Positions 16,595 through 25,317 of a DNA stretch of 64,000 bases are shown here, in pieces. Below the pieces are notes generated by a model, which had not been told where the DNA came from, searched no databases, and worked only from the letters and a program-made list of their open reading frames with translations. Origin of the DNA: JAGWAJ01 sp026707615 (GTDB lineage: Bacteria; Acidobacteriota; Vicinamibacteria; Vicinamibacterales; UBA8438). The stretch's first letter is position 1. Each line of letters opens with the position of its first letter. Where the stretch lies: positions 520,970 through 584,969 of the forward strand of contig CBDBMW010000011.1 in the NCBI GenBank assembly GCA_965207595.1, read 5' to 3'. Made by a program: the position numbers and the translations under genes.

Positions 16595-17356
16595 GTGCCG
16601 CTGATGGAGTTGGAGTACGTTCCGCTGCTGCGCGTCCAGCGGGAGCTGTACGACCAGCCGCGCGGCATGGAGCGGTTCCGTAGCTACCTGCGGACGATGG
16701 TCGACGCTCGCACCGGCGACCTCGCGTTGCCGCTCGTCGCGATGAACCCGATGGGCAAGGACCACGTCCCGGCCCTCCTCGACCGCCTGCTGGCCGTGGA
16801 CGCGGACGGGGCCGGCGCGGTGGCGATGCGGGCCGCGGCGGAACGGCCGGCGGCGCGCAGGGTGAGCGGCCGCTACCGGGTGGCCCTCGTCGTCGCCGAC
16901 GACGCCAAGGGGGGCTGGACGAACCGCTACCAGAGCGAGTTCGACCATCGCTTCGAGGGGGCGGCGCTCTACAAGCGCGGGTGGATCACGGGCATCCTCT
17001 GGACCAGCGAGGAGCCGTCGGCGGAGGCGGCGGGGCGCGAGGTGGCGACCGCGATCCACCGCTTCGCCCACGTCCGCCGCCACGGTCCGGCGACGACCCT
17101 GAAGGCGATGCTGGCGCAGGAGGGTGAGGCGATGGCGGCGGCCGGCTGCCGCGAGCCGGCTCTCGACGCCGACGATCTCGCCTACACGCGAGAGACGATG
17201 GTGCCGTACCTCGTGCGCCGTGACCGCCCAACCGCCGTCGCCTGCCTGTACGGCGACGAGGCCGCCCGCGAGCTCGGCTACCCGCCGCTCGGGTTCAGCG
17301 CGCGGGCGGGCCTCGCCCTGGCCCTCGACGCCGCGCATCACGCCCGCCAGGAATGA
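16595..17356 (+). CDS. conserved hypothetical protein, 253 aa
   Basis: Starts at GTG 16595 (MPLMELEYVPLLRVQRELYD); ATG 16604 is the alternative and neither has a clear ribosome-binding site. Sequence is soluble and helical, with PLVAMNPMGKDHVPALLDRL, YRVALVVADDAKGGWTNRYQ and GWITGILWTSEEPS as the most conserved-looking blocks. There is no signal peptide or membrane segment. I do not recognise the family. It follows a repeat array and is convergent with the exported protein downstream, so it is probably transcribed alone. Confidence 0.7.
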   Translation: MPLMELEYVPLLRVQRELYDQPRGMERFRSYLRTMVDARTGDLALPLVAMNPMGKDHVPALLDRLLAVDADGAGAVAMRAAAERPAARRVSGRYRVALVVADDAKGGWTNRYQSEFDHRFEGAALYKRGWITGILWTSEEPSAEAAGREVATAIHRFAHVRRHGPATTLKAMLAQEGEAMAAAGCREPALDADDLAYTRETMVPYLVRRDRPTAVACLYGDEAARELGYPPLGFSARAGLALALDAAHHARQE

Positions 17357-17425
17357 ACCGCGCGACGGCCGGCAGGAGCCGCGATCGCGTTCGGGGTCTG
17401 CGGCCGTGGCCCGGGGCGGCCTTGC

Positions 17426-18313
17426 TCAGGACGCCGGCCTTCCCGACGGAAGCACGGGCGCGCGGGTCTGCCGATCGGTCTCGGGAATGAGCGAGTACTC
17501 GTCCCACTCGCGCACGATGCGGCGTCTGATGTTCCAGAAGACGATGCGCAGGTCCAGGCGGATGTCGATGCGCTTCGGCACCCAGGCGCCCTCGTCGGTG
17601 CGGATGAACTGCAGCCGGCCGACCGTGTTGCGCAGCGTGCCGGCGATGCCGCCCCAGAAGCGGACGGGCTCGTCCATCTCGAACTCGACCCGGCTGAGCC
17701 CGAAGTCCTCCTTCGCGATCCAGAGGCGGCCCGTCGACTTGTTGAGCGCGGTGTCGATCCGCCGGTTGACGGGCAGGTCGCCGGGGCGCGGCACGAGCTC
17801 GACGATCCAGCAGTCGTGGCCTTCGCGCTCCTCCTCGCCGACGATGGAGTACTGGAAGCGCGAGACGAAGTCGTCGTTCAGCTCGACGCGGTTCTCGTCC
17901 TCCGGGCGGGGATCGTCCTCCCCTCGGGCCCTGCGCTCGCGCACCTCCTCGACGAAGTCGCGCCGTCGCTCCCGCTCCTTGCGCGCCTCGCCGGCCGTGA
18001 GGGGCTCGCCCTCCTGCGCGACGAGCTCCTCGTAGAGCACACCCTCGAGCGGGTACTGCTCGTAGGTCGCACGCTCGGCGTCCTCGACGTCCCCGTCGCC
18101 GCTCAGCTTCTCGGTGATGGACTCGAAGGTCGCGCGATAGAGGATGTCCGTCCGGGCGTCGCGCTGCTCGTCCGCGCGCGCCACGGCCCGCTCGACGATC
18201 TCCGCTGCCGTCCAGTCCTGGCCCGCCGCCGGCGCGGCCAGGCTCCCGGCCGCCAGCAGAGCGCCCGCAAAGCCGACCGCGGCGGCCGCTCTCCGAATGC
18301 CGTCAACTCGCAT
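17426..18313 (-). CDS. exported LolA-like outer-membrane-sorting family protein
   Basis: 295 aa from ATG 18313, with CGGAGGA 8 bp upstream. Signal peptide about 1-36 (AAAVGFAGALLAAGSLAAPA). The mature part has a charged segment RKERERRRDFVEEVRERR and a beta-rich C-terminal half: STGRLWIAKEDFGLSRVEFE, GTLRNTVGRLQFIRTDEGAW and VPKRIDIRLDLRIVFWNIRR. This resembles the LolA-like exported proteins frequent in Acidobacteria; the assignment is weak. Its start overlaps the end of the DUF1365 gene by 11 bp, making it the last member of the flavoprotein-DUF1365 operon. Confidence 0.7.
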   Translation of the reverse strand: MRVDGIRRAAAAVGFAGALLAAGSLAAPAAGQDWTAAEIVERAVARADEQRDARTDILYRATFESITEKLSGDGDVEDAERATYEQYPLEGVLYEELVAQEGEPLTAGEARKERERRRDFVEEVRERRARGEDDPRPEDENRVELNDDFVSRFQYSIVGEEEREGHDCWIVELVPRPGDLPVNRRIDTALNKSTGRLWIAKEDFGLSRVEFEMDEPVRFWGGIAGTLRNTVGRLQFIRTDEGAWVPKRIDIRLDLRIVFWNIRRRIVREWDEYSLIPETDRQTRAPVLPSGRPAS

Positions 18314-19424
18314 GATGCTCGTCCTCCGCAATCGCTGCCGCAGGAACCGCCCCCGCCACGAGCGGCGCCACCGGAACGGACGCCGCCGGAACCGCCGCCG
18401 GGACTGACGCCGTCGGAACCGGCGCCGCCCGAACCGACGCCGTCGGAACCGGCGCCGCCCGAACCGACGCCGCCGGAGCCGCGCCCGCCCGAACGGACGC
18501 CGCCGGCGCCGTCGGAACGGACGCCGCGGGGACGGACACCGCCGGAGTCGCCGCCGGGACGGACGCCGCCGGAGTCGCCGCCGCTGCCGGGACGGACGCC
18601 GCCGGAGCCGACACCGCCGGGAGCGGCGCGCCGTCGTCCACCGTCACCCGCAGGCCGAGTACGCCGCTGCGGCGCGGCAGCCGCGGGCGGAGGGGGATGC
18701 CCTTCCACCACAGGCGCAGCGCCTCCGCGTGAATCGCCGCGATCGTCTTCACGGCGGCCAGGGGACGGGTGGCCACCAGGCGGGCGACCGACCGCGACGT
18801 CAGCTCGACCCGCCGGCCCCAGAACTGCGCGTCGAGGGTCGGGCGTCCGCCCTCGTACTGCAGGATCCCGACGCTCAGCCGCGGGCCGACCGGCGCGAAG
18901 TGGAAGTCGTAGTGTCCGTCCGCCTCGAGAAACGGAGAGACGTACAGCGCCTTCGGCGCCCGGTAGCGGGCCGCGTGCCGCGACGTGTCGGACGCGGGGT
19001 TCAGCCGGTGGCGCAGAACGTACAGGTGCCGCTCGCCGAAGGTGTTGTTCACCTCGGCGACGACCGCCCGCAGGGGCCCGCCGGGGCCCTCGTGGCAGTA
19101 GTAGAGGCTGATGGGGTTGAAGACGTAGCCCAGGATGCGGCACGCGGTCAGCAGGTAGACCTTGGGTGCCCGCAGGCGCACCCCGGCGTTCCGGAGCACG
19201 GACGCCACGCGCGCCGCGGTGTCGCCGCCCTGCCCGTCCAGGTGGTCGCGGTGGTGGAAGGCGACGGCGTTCGAGCGGTCGACGGAGAAGAGACGCACCG
19301 TGCGGTCGAGCTGCGGCAGCTCGTCGAGGTCGAGGTAGAACAGGCAGAGCCGGTAGCGGAAGGCGTGCACGCGCGGACCGCGGCGCCGGTGCCGGACGTA
19401 CCCCGCGTAGAGGCAGGACGTCAT
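18303..19424 (-). CDS. DUF1365 protein with long Ala/Val/Pro/Ser tail
   Basis: 373 aa. The DUF1365 domain (about 1-250) is complete: LYAGYVRHRRRGPRVHAFRY, LFYLDLDELPQLD, ILGYVFNPISLYYCHEG, EVNNTFGERHLYVL and KALYVSPFLEADGHYDFHF. Family members are encoded beside a flavin amine-oxidase-like protein and cyclopropane synthases and belong to the singlet-oxygen response in some Proteobacteria. Beyond about 262 the protein is a run of ASVPAA/ASVRAAPVPT units of about 100 residues, probably disordered and absent from usual family members of about 250 aa. ATG 19424 overlaps the upstream stop by 4 bp. Confidence 0.88.
   Translation of the reverse strand: MTSCLYAGYVRHRRRGPRVHAFRYRLCLFYLDLDELPQLDRTVRLFSVDRSNAVAFHHRDHLDGQGGDTAARVASVLRNAGVRLRAPKVYLLTACRILGYVFNPISLYYCHEGPGGPLRAVVAEVNNTFGERHLYVLRHRLNPASDTSRHAARYRAPKALYVSPFLEADGHYDFHFAPVGPRLSVGILQYEGGRPTLDAQFWGRRVELTSRSVARLVATRPLAAVKTIAAIHAEALRLWWKGIPLRPRLPRRSGVLGLRVTVDDGAPLPAVSAPAASVPAAAATPAASVPAATPAVSVPAASVPTAPAASVRAGAAPAASVRAAPVPTASVRAAPVPTASVPAAVPAASVPVAPLVAGAVPAAAIAEDEHHAS
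18320..18630 (-). repeat. minisatellite coding the DUF1365 tail
   Basis: Units of 15-30 bp built on the plus-strand core GGAACCGGCGCCGCC are repeated about 15 times. Every unit is a multiple of three, giving ASVPAA, ASVRAAPVPT and related peptides. Two adjacent units at about 18415-18465 are almost identical. Confidence 0.8.
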
Positions 19425-20692
19425 GCCGCCTCCCGCGCCTCGCGGACCGTGCGGGCCGCCGCGAGGCCCGTCCGGACACCGTCCTCGTGGAAGCCGTTGC
19501 CGAGCCAGGCGCCGCACCAGGCGGTCCGGCGCCGGCCGTTGAGGGCGGCCAGCGCGCGGCGCCCGGCCAGGCCCTCCGGCGCATAGATCGGGTGCGAGTA
19601 GCAGAGTCGCGCGATGATCGCCGACGGCTCGATGGCGGCGGGGCCGTCGGGCGGGTTCAGCGTCACGCAGTAGTCCGTGTCGGTGTCGAGGCGCTGCAGG
19701 CGGTTCAGGGAGTAGGTGATCCCGACGGGTGACGACGCCTTCCGGCAGTCCGCGGTGCGGTAGTTCCAGGCCGCGCGGGCGGACGCGGCGCGGGGAAGCT
19801 GCCGCGCATCGGTGTGCAGCACCACCTCGTTGCGGCGGTAGGGCAGGGCGGCCAGCGCGCGCCGCTCCGTTTCGTCGGCGTCCTCCAGCAGGGCCAGCGC
19901 CTGGTCGGTGTGGGTGGCCAGGACGACCCGGTCGAAGCGCTCCGCGCCCCCCTCGTCCGTCCGCACGGTGACGCCGTCGGGCCGCCTCCGCACCGCGCGG
20001 ACCGGGCTGCGGAGGCGTACCCGATCGGCGAACGGCCGGACGAGCGCCTCCACGTAGCGCCGGCTGCCGCCGACGACCGTCCGCCACGGCGGATGGCCGG
20101 CGATCTGCAGCAGCCCGTGGTTGTCGAAGAAGTCGACCAGGAAGCGGAGCGGCAGCCGGTCGATGTCCGCCGCCGCCGCCGACCAGATGGCCGCCCCCAT
20201 CGGGAGCAGATAGTGGCGGAACAGACCGTCCCCGAACAGGCGCGCGCGCCGGAGGTCGCCGACCGACATCGCGCCGAGCCGAAGCCGCCGCTCCCGCGCC
20301 CAGCGGTTGAAGCGGACGATGTCGAACGCCATGCGGTGGAACGCCGGCGAGAGCGCCTGCCGCGGCCGGGCGAAGAGCCCCCGGAGCCCCCGGCTGCTGT
20401 ACTCGACGCCGCAGCGCGCGCAGCGGACGCCGAACGACATGTCCGCCGCCTGGCTCGCCACCCCGAGGCGCTCGAGCAATCGGTTGAACAGGGGATAGTT
20501 CGGCTCGTTGAACACGAGAAACGCCGTGTCGAGGGCGAGCGTGCGCCCCGTGCTCCGATCCTCGACCAGGAGGGTGCGGGCGTGGCCGCCGAGGTAGTCG
20601 TTGCGCTCGAAGACGGTGATCTCGTGCTCCCGGTGCAGTTCGCTCGCGGCCACGAGGCCGGCAACTCCGCTACCGACGACGGCGACTCTCAT
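19421..20692 (-). CDS. FAD-dependent amine-oxidase-like protein of the CFA/DUF1365 cluster
   Basis: 423 aa from ATG 20692 with GGAGG just upstream. The N-terminal dinucleotide-binding motif is VAVVGSGVAGLVAASELHRE, followed by VFERNDYLGGHARTL. Internal blocks include GHPPWRTVVGGSRRYVEALV and VVLATHTDQALALL, as in the NAD(P)-binding flavoproteins annotated beside DUF1365 and cyclopropane synthase genes. Likely role: redox step in modifying unsaturated or cyclopropane membrane fatty acids. The pair overlaps by 4 bp. It is divergent from the synthase operon across a 357-bp region. Confidence 0.88.
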   Translation of the reverse strand: MRVAVVGSGVAGLVAASELHREHEITVFERNDYLGGHARTLLVEDRSTGRTLALDTAFLVFNEPNYPLFNRLLERLGVASQAADMSFGVRCARCGVEYSSRGLRGLFARPRQALSPAFHRMAFDIVRFNRWARERRLRLGAMSVGDLRRARLFGDGLFRHYLLPMGAAIWSAAAADIDRLPLRFLVDFFDNHGLLQIAGHPPWRTVVGGSRRYVEALVRPFADRVRLRSPVRAVRRRPDGVTVRTDEGGAERFDRVVLATHTDQALALLEDADETERRALAALPYRRNEVVLHTDARQLPRAASARAAWNYRTADCRKASSPVGITYSLNRLQRLDTDTDYCVTLNPPDGPAAIEPSAIIARLCYSHPIYAPEGLAGRRALAALNGRRRTAWCGAWLGNGFHEDGVRTGLAAARTVREAREAA

Positions 20693-21049
20693 CTTCCTCC
20701 GGGCTGAGCCGCAGAACCGCGATGGGCACGTCGCGCCCGCGCAGACTCCCAACGCGCCCGTCAGGACGCGCTGGCACCGCCCATCCCGCGCAGGCTCCGG
20801 GTCGGCCCCAACCCCACCATCCGCGGGAGCATGCACCGCGGCACGCACTCCGTTGGCGCTCTGCGGCGCAGACTCCTAGCATGGCCCAACTTCCGGAGGC
20901 GAAGCGGCCGGACGGGCGTGAGGGTGCAATCCGGGGGCCCGACCTGGCCTGAGAGTCCAAGACCCGCCGTCCCGGCGGATCCAGCGCCCGATCCGCCTTC
21001 GTAACATACAGCACGGGCCGCGACCGGAAGGCGGCACGACGAAATCTGC
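20693..21049. other. 357-bp divergent region between lipid operons
   Basis: No gene is visible. It must hold promoters for both lipid operons, but no strong hexamers stand out. It carries GCCCGCGCAGACTCCCAACG at 20735-20754 (continuing CGCCCG), a motif nearly identical to a stretch at 57804-57829, and a second GGCGCAGACTCC at about 20865. Confidence 0.55.
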
Positions 21050-22324
21050 ATGATCCGTTCCGAGCCGCTGGCCGCCAGCCCGCACGCGACGCAACCGTCG
21101 CTCCTCTCCCGCACCTGCCGGTTCCTCCTGGAGCAGCGCCTGACCGCCCTGCGGGAAGGGGAGGTGGAGGTGGCCGACGGCGACCGCCGTCGCCGCTTCG
21201 GGACGCCGGCCGAACCCGCCCTCGCGACCCAGGTCGCGTTCCGCGATGGGCGCGCCTACCGTTCCATCGCGCTCGGGGGCGCCATCGGCGCCGCGGAGGC
21301 CTACGCCCGAGGCTGGTGGACGGCCTCGGACCTGACCGCCCTCATCCGGATCGTCGCCCGCAACCCGGAGGTCGCGAACGGCATCGACGGCTGGACGACG
21401 CGCGCCGCGATGGCCGCCCACCGCGTCCGGCACCGGCTGCGCCTCAACCGGCGGGACCGGAGCCGGCGCAACATCGCCGCGCACTACGACCTCGGGAACC
21501 CGTTCTTCGCGGCCTTCCTCGATCCGACCATGACGTATTCCTGCGCCGTGTTCCGCGACGAGCGGAGCACGCTCGAGGAGGCGTCGCGCCGCAAGCTCGA
21601 CCTCGTCTGCCGCAAGCTGCAGTTGGCGCCGGGCGACGAGGTGGTCGAGATCGGCGGCGGCTGGGGCAGCTTCGCCCTGCATGCGGCGGCCGTACACGGC
21701 TGCCGGGTGACGACCACGACGATCTCCGACGAGCAGTACGCGCACGTCGCCGGGCGGATCGCGGCGGCGGGGCTCGGCGAGCGCGTGCGTGCGGTCCGCG
21801 TCGACTACCGGGACCTTCCGGGCGTCGTCGGCCGGCGCTTCGACAAGGTGGTCTCGCTCGAGATGATCGAGGCGGTGGGCGAGGCGTTCCTCGACACGTA
21901 CATCGACGTCTGCAACCGGCTGACGAAGCCGGGCGGCCGGATGCTGCTGCAGGCGATCGTGATCGACGACGGCCGCTACGCCGCGTACCGCCGCTCGGTC
22001 GACTCGATGCAGAGCCTCGTCTTCCCCGGCGGGTTCCTGCCGTCGCTGGCCGACCTGCGCCGGCGGTGGCAGGCGCGCACGCCGTTCACCGTCGCGGACG
22101 TCGAGGACATCACCGCGCACTACCCGCCGACCCTGCGCGCGTGGCGGTCGCGCCTCGCCGGCCGGTGGCGGGAGCTGATCGCGCTCGGCTACCCGGAGCG
22201 GCTGCTGCGGCTCTGGGAGTACTATTTCTGCTACTCGGAGGCGGGCTTTCTGGAACGGACGATTGGGGACGTGCAGGTGCTGCTGACGAAGCCGGGCGCC
22301 GCCGCGCCGGAGCGGCAGGGGTGA
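21050..22324 (+). CDS. cfa: cyclopropane-fatty-acyl-phospholipid synthase
   Basis: 424 aa. Blocks typical of CFA synthase are present: NIAAHYDLGNPFFAAFLDPT, MTYSCAVF, the SAM-binding loop EIGGGWGSFALHAA, VVSLEMIEAVGEAF, LLQAIVIDD, FPGGFLPSL and LWEYYFCYSEAGF, with the bicarbonate-site Tyr/Cys environment near the end. It transfers a methylene from S-adenosylmethionine to a cis double bond of membrane phospholipid acyl chains. It leads a four-gene run on the plus strand and overlaps the next gene by 4 bp (GTGA). Confidence 0.93.
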   Translation: MIRSEPLAASPHATQPSLLSRTCRFLLEQRLTALREGEVEVADGDRRRRFGTPAEPALATQVAFRDGRAYRSIALGGAIGAAEAYARGWWTASDLTALIRIVARNPEVANGIDGWTTRAAMAAHRVRHRLRLNRRDRSRRNIAAHYDLGNPFFAAFLDPTMTYSCAVFRDERSTLEEASRRKLDLVCRKLQLAPGDEVVEIGGGWGSFALHAAAVHGCRVTTTTISDEQYAHVAGRIAAAGLGERVRAVRVDYRDLPGVVGRRFDKVVSLEMIEAVGEAFLDTYIDVCNRLTKPGGRMLLQAIVIDDGRYAAYRRSVDSMQSLVFPGGFLPSLADLRRRWQARTPFTVADVEDITAHYPPTLRAWRSRLAGRWRELIALGYPERLLRLWEYYFCYSEAGFLERTIGDVQVLLTKPGAAAPERQG

Positions 22325-23460
22325 GGCTCGGAATCGACGCGGCGGAGCGGGGCTGGCTGCCCGACTGGGCCGTGCGGCGCGGCATCCGGCGGCTGCTCCG
22401 GCGGCGGCTGGCGGCGGAGCGCCGGCGGTCCCGCACCGGGCTCGAGGCGCGGCTCGGCCGGACGCTCGCGGCCATGCGCGAGAGCCCCATCGCGCTGGCG
22501 GCCGGGGCGGCGAACGCGCAGCACTACGAGGTGCCGGCCGACTTCTTCCGCATCGTGCTCGGTCCCCGCATGAAGTACAGCGCCTGCGCGTGGCCCGCCG
22601 GAGTGGCCTCGCTCGACGCGGCGGAAGCGGCGTCGCTCGAACGGACGTGCGCGCGGGCGGGCATCGCGGACGGCATGCGGATTCTCGACCTCGGCTGCGG
22701 CTGGGGCTCGCTGGCCCTGTGGATCGCCCGGCGCTACCCGGCGGCGGAGGTGGTCGCGGTGTCGAACGCCGCGTCGCAGCGGCGCCACGTCGAGGCCGAG
22801 CGCGACCGCGAGGGCCTCGCCAACCTCGAGGTGGTCACCGCCGACATGAACCGCTTCGAGCCGCCCGGCTTCTTCGACCGCGTCGTATCGGTCGAGATGT
22901 TCGAGCACATGCGCAACTACGAACGGCTGCTCGGCCGCATCCGCGGCTGGCTGGAGCCGGCCGGGCGGCTCTTCGTGCACCTGTTCGCGCACCGGCGCTA
23001 CTGCTACTTCTTCGAGGACGACGGGGACGCGGACTGGATGGCCCGGCACTTCTTCACGGGCGGGATGATGCCCTCGGCGGACCTCCTCCCGCGATGCCTG
23101 CACGGGCTGGCCCTGGAACGGCAGTGGTCGATCCGCGGCGGGCACTACGAGCGGACGCTCCGGGCCTGGCTGACCCGCCTCGACGCGCGCCGGGCGGAGG
23201 TCGAGGCCGTGCTGTCGCGGGGGCGCGATCGCGCGGCGGGACGGCTCGCAGCGTCGCGGTGGCGCCTCTTCCTGCTGGCGTGCGCCGAGCTTTTCGGCTA
23301 CCGGGACGGTGCCGAGTGGGGGGTGGTCCACTACCTCCTGCGTCCGGCTCCCGGCGGACCGGGCATCCCCCTCGCCCCGCAGTCTCCCGCCACCCCGTCG
23401 CCGCCCGGCGCTGACGCCCCCGGTTCGGGCGGCGTTCGGGCGAGGTCCCGCCAGCGATGA
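22321..23460 (+). CDS. CFA-synthase-like SAM methyltransferase
   Basis: 379 aa from GTG 22321, overlapping the preceding stop; the frame stays open upstream but would duplicate the cfa gene in another frame. Motifs: AQHYEVPADFFRIVLGPRMK, YSACAWPAG, LDLGCGWGSLALWIARR, VVSVEMFEHMRNYERLLGRI, LFVHLFAHR, HFFTGGMMPSADLLPR and HYERTLRAWL. It belongs to the CFA superfamily but to the branch seen next to DUF1295/DUF1365 genes, in which UfaM-type methylases of furan fatty acid synthesis are also found. Substrate is therefore uncertain. Pro/Gly-rich last 35 residues. Confidence 0.88.
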   Translation: MRLGIDAAERGWLPDWAVRRGIRRLLRRRLAAERRRSRTGLEARLGRTLAAMRESPIALAAGAANAQHYEVPADFFRIVLGPRMKYSACAWPAGVASLDAAEAASLERTCARAGIADGMRILDLGCGWGSLALWIARRYPAAEVVAVSNAASQRRHVEAERDREGLANLEVVTADMNRFEPPGFFDRVVSVEMFEHMRNYERLLGRIRGWLEPAGRLFVHLFAHRRYCYFFEDDGDADWMARHFFTGGMMPSADLLPRCLHGLALERQWSIRGGHYERTLRAWLTRLDARRAEVEAVLSRGRDRAAGRLAASRWRLFLLACAELFGYRDGAEWGVVHYLLRPAPGGPGIPLAPQSPATPSPPGADAPGSGGVRARSRQR

Positions 23461-24239
23461 GCGTCGAGGCAGCGCTCGCGGCGCTCGGCGCCGTGGTGCT
23501 CTTCATGACGGCGGTGTGGCTGGTGAGCGTCGTGCGGCGCGACGCGAGCATCGTCGACATCGCCTGGGGCCCGGGCTTCCTGGTCGCGGCCTGGGCCTAC
23601 CGCCTCGCCGCCGGCGACGAGGCGACCCCGCGACAACTCGTCGTCCTGGCTCTCCTGCACGTCTGGGGGCTCCGCCTGGCGCTGCATCTCCTCCGGCGCA
23701 ACTGGGGGCATCCCGAGGACCGGCGCTACCGCCGCATGCGGGAGCGAAGCGGCGGTAGCTTCTGGTGGGCCAGCCTCTTCAAGGTGTTCTGGCTGCAGGC
23801 GGTCGTCGCCTGGATCGTCTCCGCGCCGGTGGGCGTCGTGCTCCTGTCCGGCGCGCCGGCCGCGCTCGGCGGGCTCGACGGACTGGCGATCGCCATGGTC
23901 GTCGTCGGTCTCGTCTTCGAGGCCGGCGGCGACTGGCAGCTCGGGCGCTTCCGCCGTGACCCCGCCAACCGGGATCGGGTCTGCGACGTCGGCCTCTGGC
24001 GCTACACGCGCCATCCCAACTACTTCGGCGACGCGCTCGCCTGGTGGGGCCTCTACGCCTTCGCGGCCGCCACCCCGGGCGGCTGGTGGAGCGCCGTCGG
24101 TCCCCTTCTCATGACGGTGCTGCTGGTGCGCGTCTCCGGGGTCGCCATGCTCGAGCCCGACCTCCGGCGCTCGAAGCCGGGCTACGCGGCGTACGTCGCG
24201 CGGACGAGCTCCTTCTTCCCGTGGCCGCCGCGCAGGTGA
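23457..24239 (+). CDS. DUF1295 integral membrane protein (steroid 5-alpha-reductase fold)
   Basis: 260 aa with six or seven hydrophobic helices. DUF1295 hallmarks: DASIVDIAWGPGFLVAAWAY near the start and the C-terminal block NRDRVCDVGLWRYTRHPNYF with SKPGYAAYVARTSSFFPWPP. The HPNYF motif is that of isoprenylcysteine methyltransferase/5-alpha-reductase-like enzymes, which act on membrane-embedded substrates using NAD(P)H or SAM. ATG overlaps the upstream stop by 4 bp, so it belongs to the lipid operon and likely reduces or modifies the acyl product. Confidence 0.9.
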   Translation: MSVEAALAALGAVVLFMTAVWLVSVVRRDASIVDIAWGPGFLVAAWAYRLAAGDEATPRQLVVLALLHVWGLRLALHLLRRNWGHPEDRRYRRMRERSGGSFWWASLFKVFWLQAVVAWIVSAPVGVVLLSGAPAALGGLDGLAIAMVVVGLVFEAGGDWQLGRFRRDPANRDRVCDVGLWRYTRHPNYFGDALAWWGLYAFAAATPGGWWSAVGPLLMTVLLVRVSGVAMLEPDLRRSKPGYAAYVARTSSFFPWPPRR

Positions 24240-24348
24240 TCGTCGTCCGGCAGACTCGGATCATCGGCCCGGGGCATCGGCAGGGCGTCAAGAGCCTCCC
24301 ACGCCGTATGATCGAGCGGGCTCGGAGGGCCCCCGGGAAGGAGAGACC

Positions 24349-25317
24349 GTGGCCAGATCGTCGGAAGGTGAGCGGAGCCGTGGCGGTCGCGCGCTCGCGG
24401 GGTCGGGCGGACCCCCGGAGGCTGCCGGCGGCATCGGCTGGCTCGGAGGGCTCCCGTTCCTGGGCGTCCACGCGGCGTGCCTCGCCGTGCTCTGGACCGG
24501 GGTCAGCCCGGTCGCGTTCGCCGTCGGCACGTTGACGCTCCTGACGCGCATGTTCGGCCTCACGGCGGGCTACCACCGCTACTTCTGCCACCGCTCGTTC
24601 CGCACGTCCCGCGCGTTCCAGTTCGTCCTCGCCTGGCTCGGCGCCTCGGCGGCCCAGATGGGCCCGCTCTGGTGGGCCGGGCACCACCGCAGCCACCACC
24701 GCCACAGCGATACCGGCGACGACGTCCACTCGCCCGCCGCGCAGGGCTTCCTGGTGGCCCACTTCGGCTGGATCCTGAGCCGCGCCAACCAGCGGACGAA
24801 GGCCGAGTGGGTCCCCGATCTGCTGCGGTTCCCAGAGCTGCGGTGGCTCGACCGCAATCACTACCTCGCACCCCTCGCGCTCGGGGCGACGCTCTTCGCG
24901 CTCGGCGAGTGGCTGGCCGCCGTCCGCCCGGACCTCGGCACGAGCGGCGCGCAGCTCGTCGTCGTGGCCCTGTTCTGGAGCACGACGCTCCTCTATCACC
25001 TCACCTTTGCCGTCAATTCGTTGGCGCACCGCTACGGGAGCCGCCGCTACGAGACGGACGACCACAGCCGCAATCTCTGGTGGCTGGCCCTGATCACGGC
25101 GGGCGAAGGCTGGCACAACAACCACCACCGCTACCCGGCCTCCGAGCGGCAGGGCTTCTACTGGTGGGAGTGCGACCTGACGCACTACGGCATCGTCGTC
25201 CTGTCCTGGCTCGGCATCGTGTGGCAGGTGCGCGGCCCCGCCGCGGCCGTGCTCGAGGAAGGGGCGGGGCGGCCTTCGCGGCCGGTTCGGGCGGCCTCGC
25301 GGCCGGCATGGCGCTGA
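24349..25317 (+). CDS. acyl-CoA/phospholipid fatty-acid desaturase
   Basis: 322 aa from GTG 24349, preceded by GGGAAGGAGAG. The three His boxes of membrane desaturases are complete: HRYFCH (about 78), HHRSHH (about 115) and HNNHH (about 251). Hydrophobic helices lie between them. It introduces a double bond in acyl chains, the substrate for cyclopropane synthase, so it fits the operon; a 109-bp gap separates it from the DUF1295 gene. The last 25 residues are Ala/Arg/Pro-rich and overlap the start of the regulator by 10 bp. Confidence 0.92.
   Translation: MARSSEGERSRGGRALAGSGGPPEAAGGIGWLGGLPFLGVHAACLAVLWTGVSPVAFAVGTLTLLTRMFGLTAGYHRYFCHRSFRTSRAFQFVLAWLGASAAQMGPLWWAGHHRSHHRHSDTGDDVHSPAAQGFLVAHFGWILSRANQRTKAEWVPDLLRFPELRWLDRNHYLAPLALGATLFALGEWLAAVRPDLGTSGAQLVVVALFWSTTLLYHLTFAVNSLAHRYGSRRYETDDHSRNLWWLALITAGEGWHNNHHRYPASERQGFYWWECDLTHYGIVVLSWLGIVWQVRGPAAAVLEEGAGRPSRPVRAASRPAWR

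Noticed and set aside
24477..25307. in-frame upstream extension of the XRE-cupin gene
   Set aside because: It overlaps the desaturase gene in another frame and is Arg/Pro-rich; ATG 25308 gives the normal domain start.
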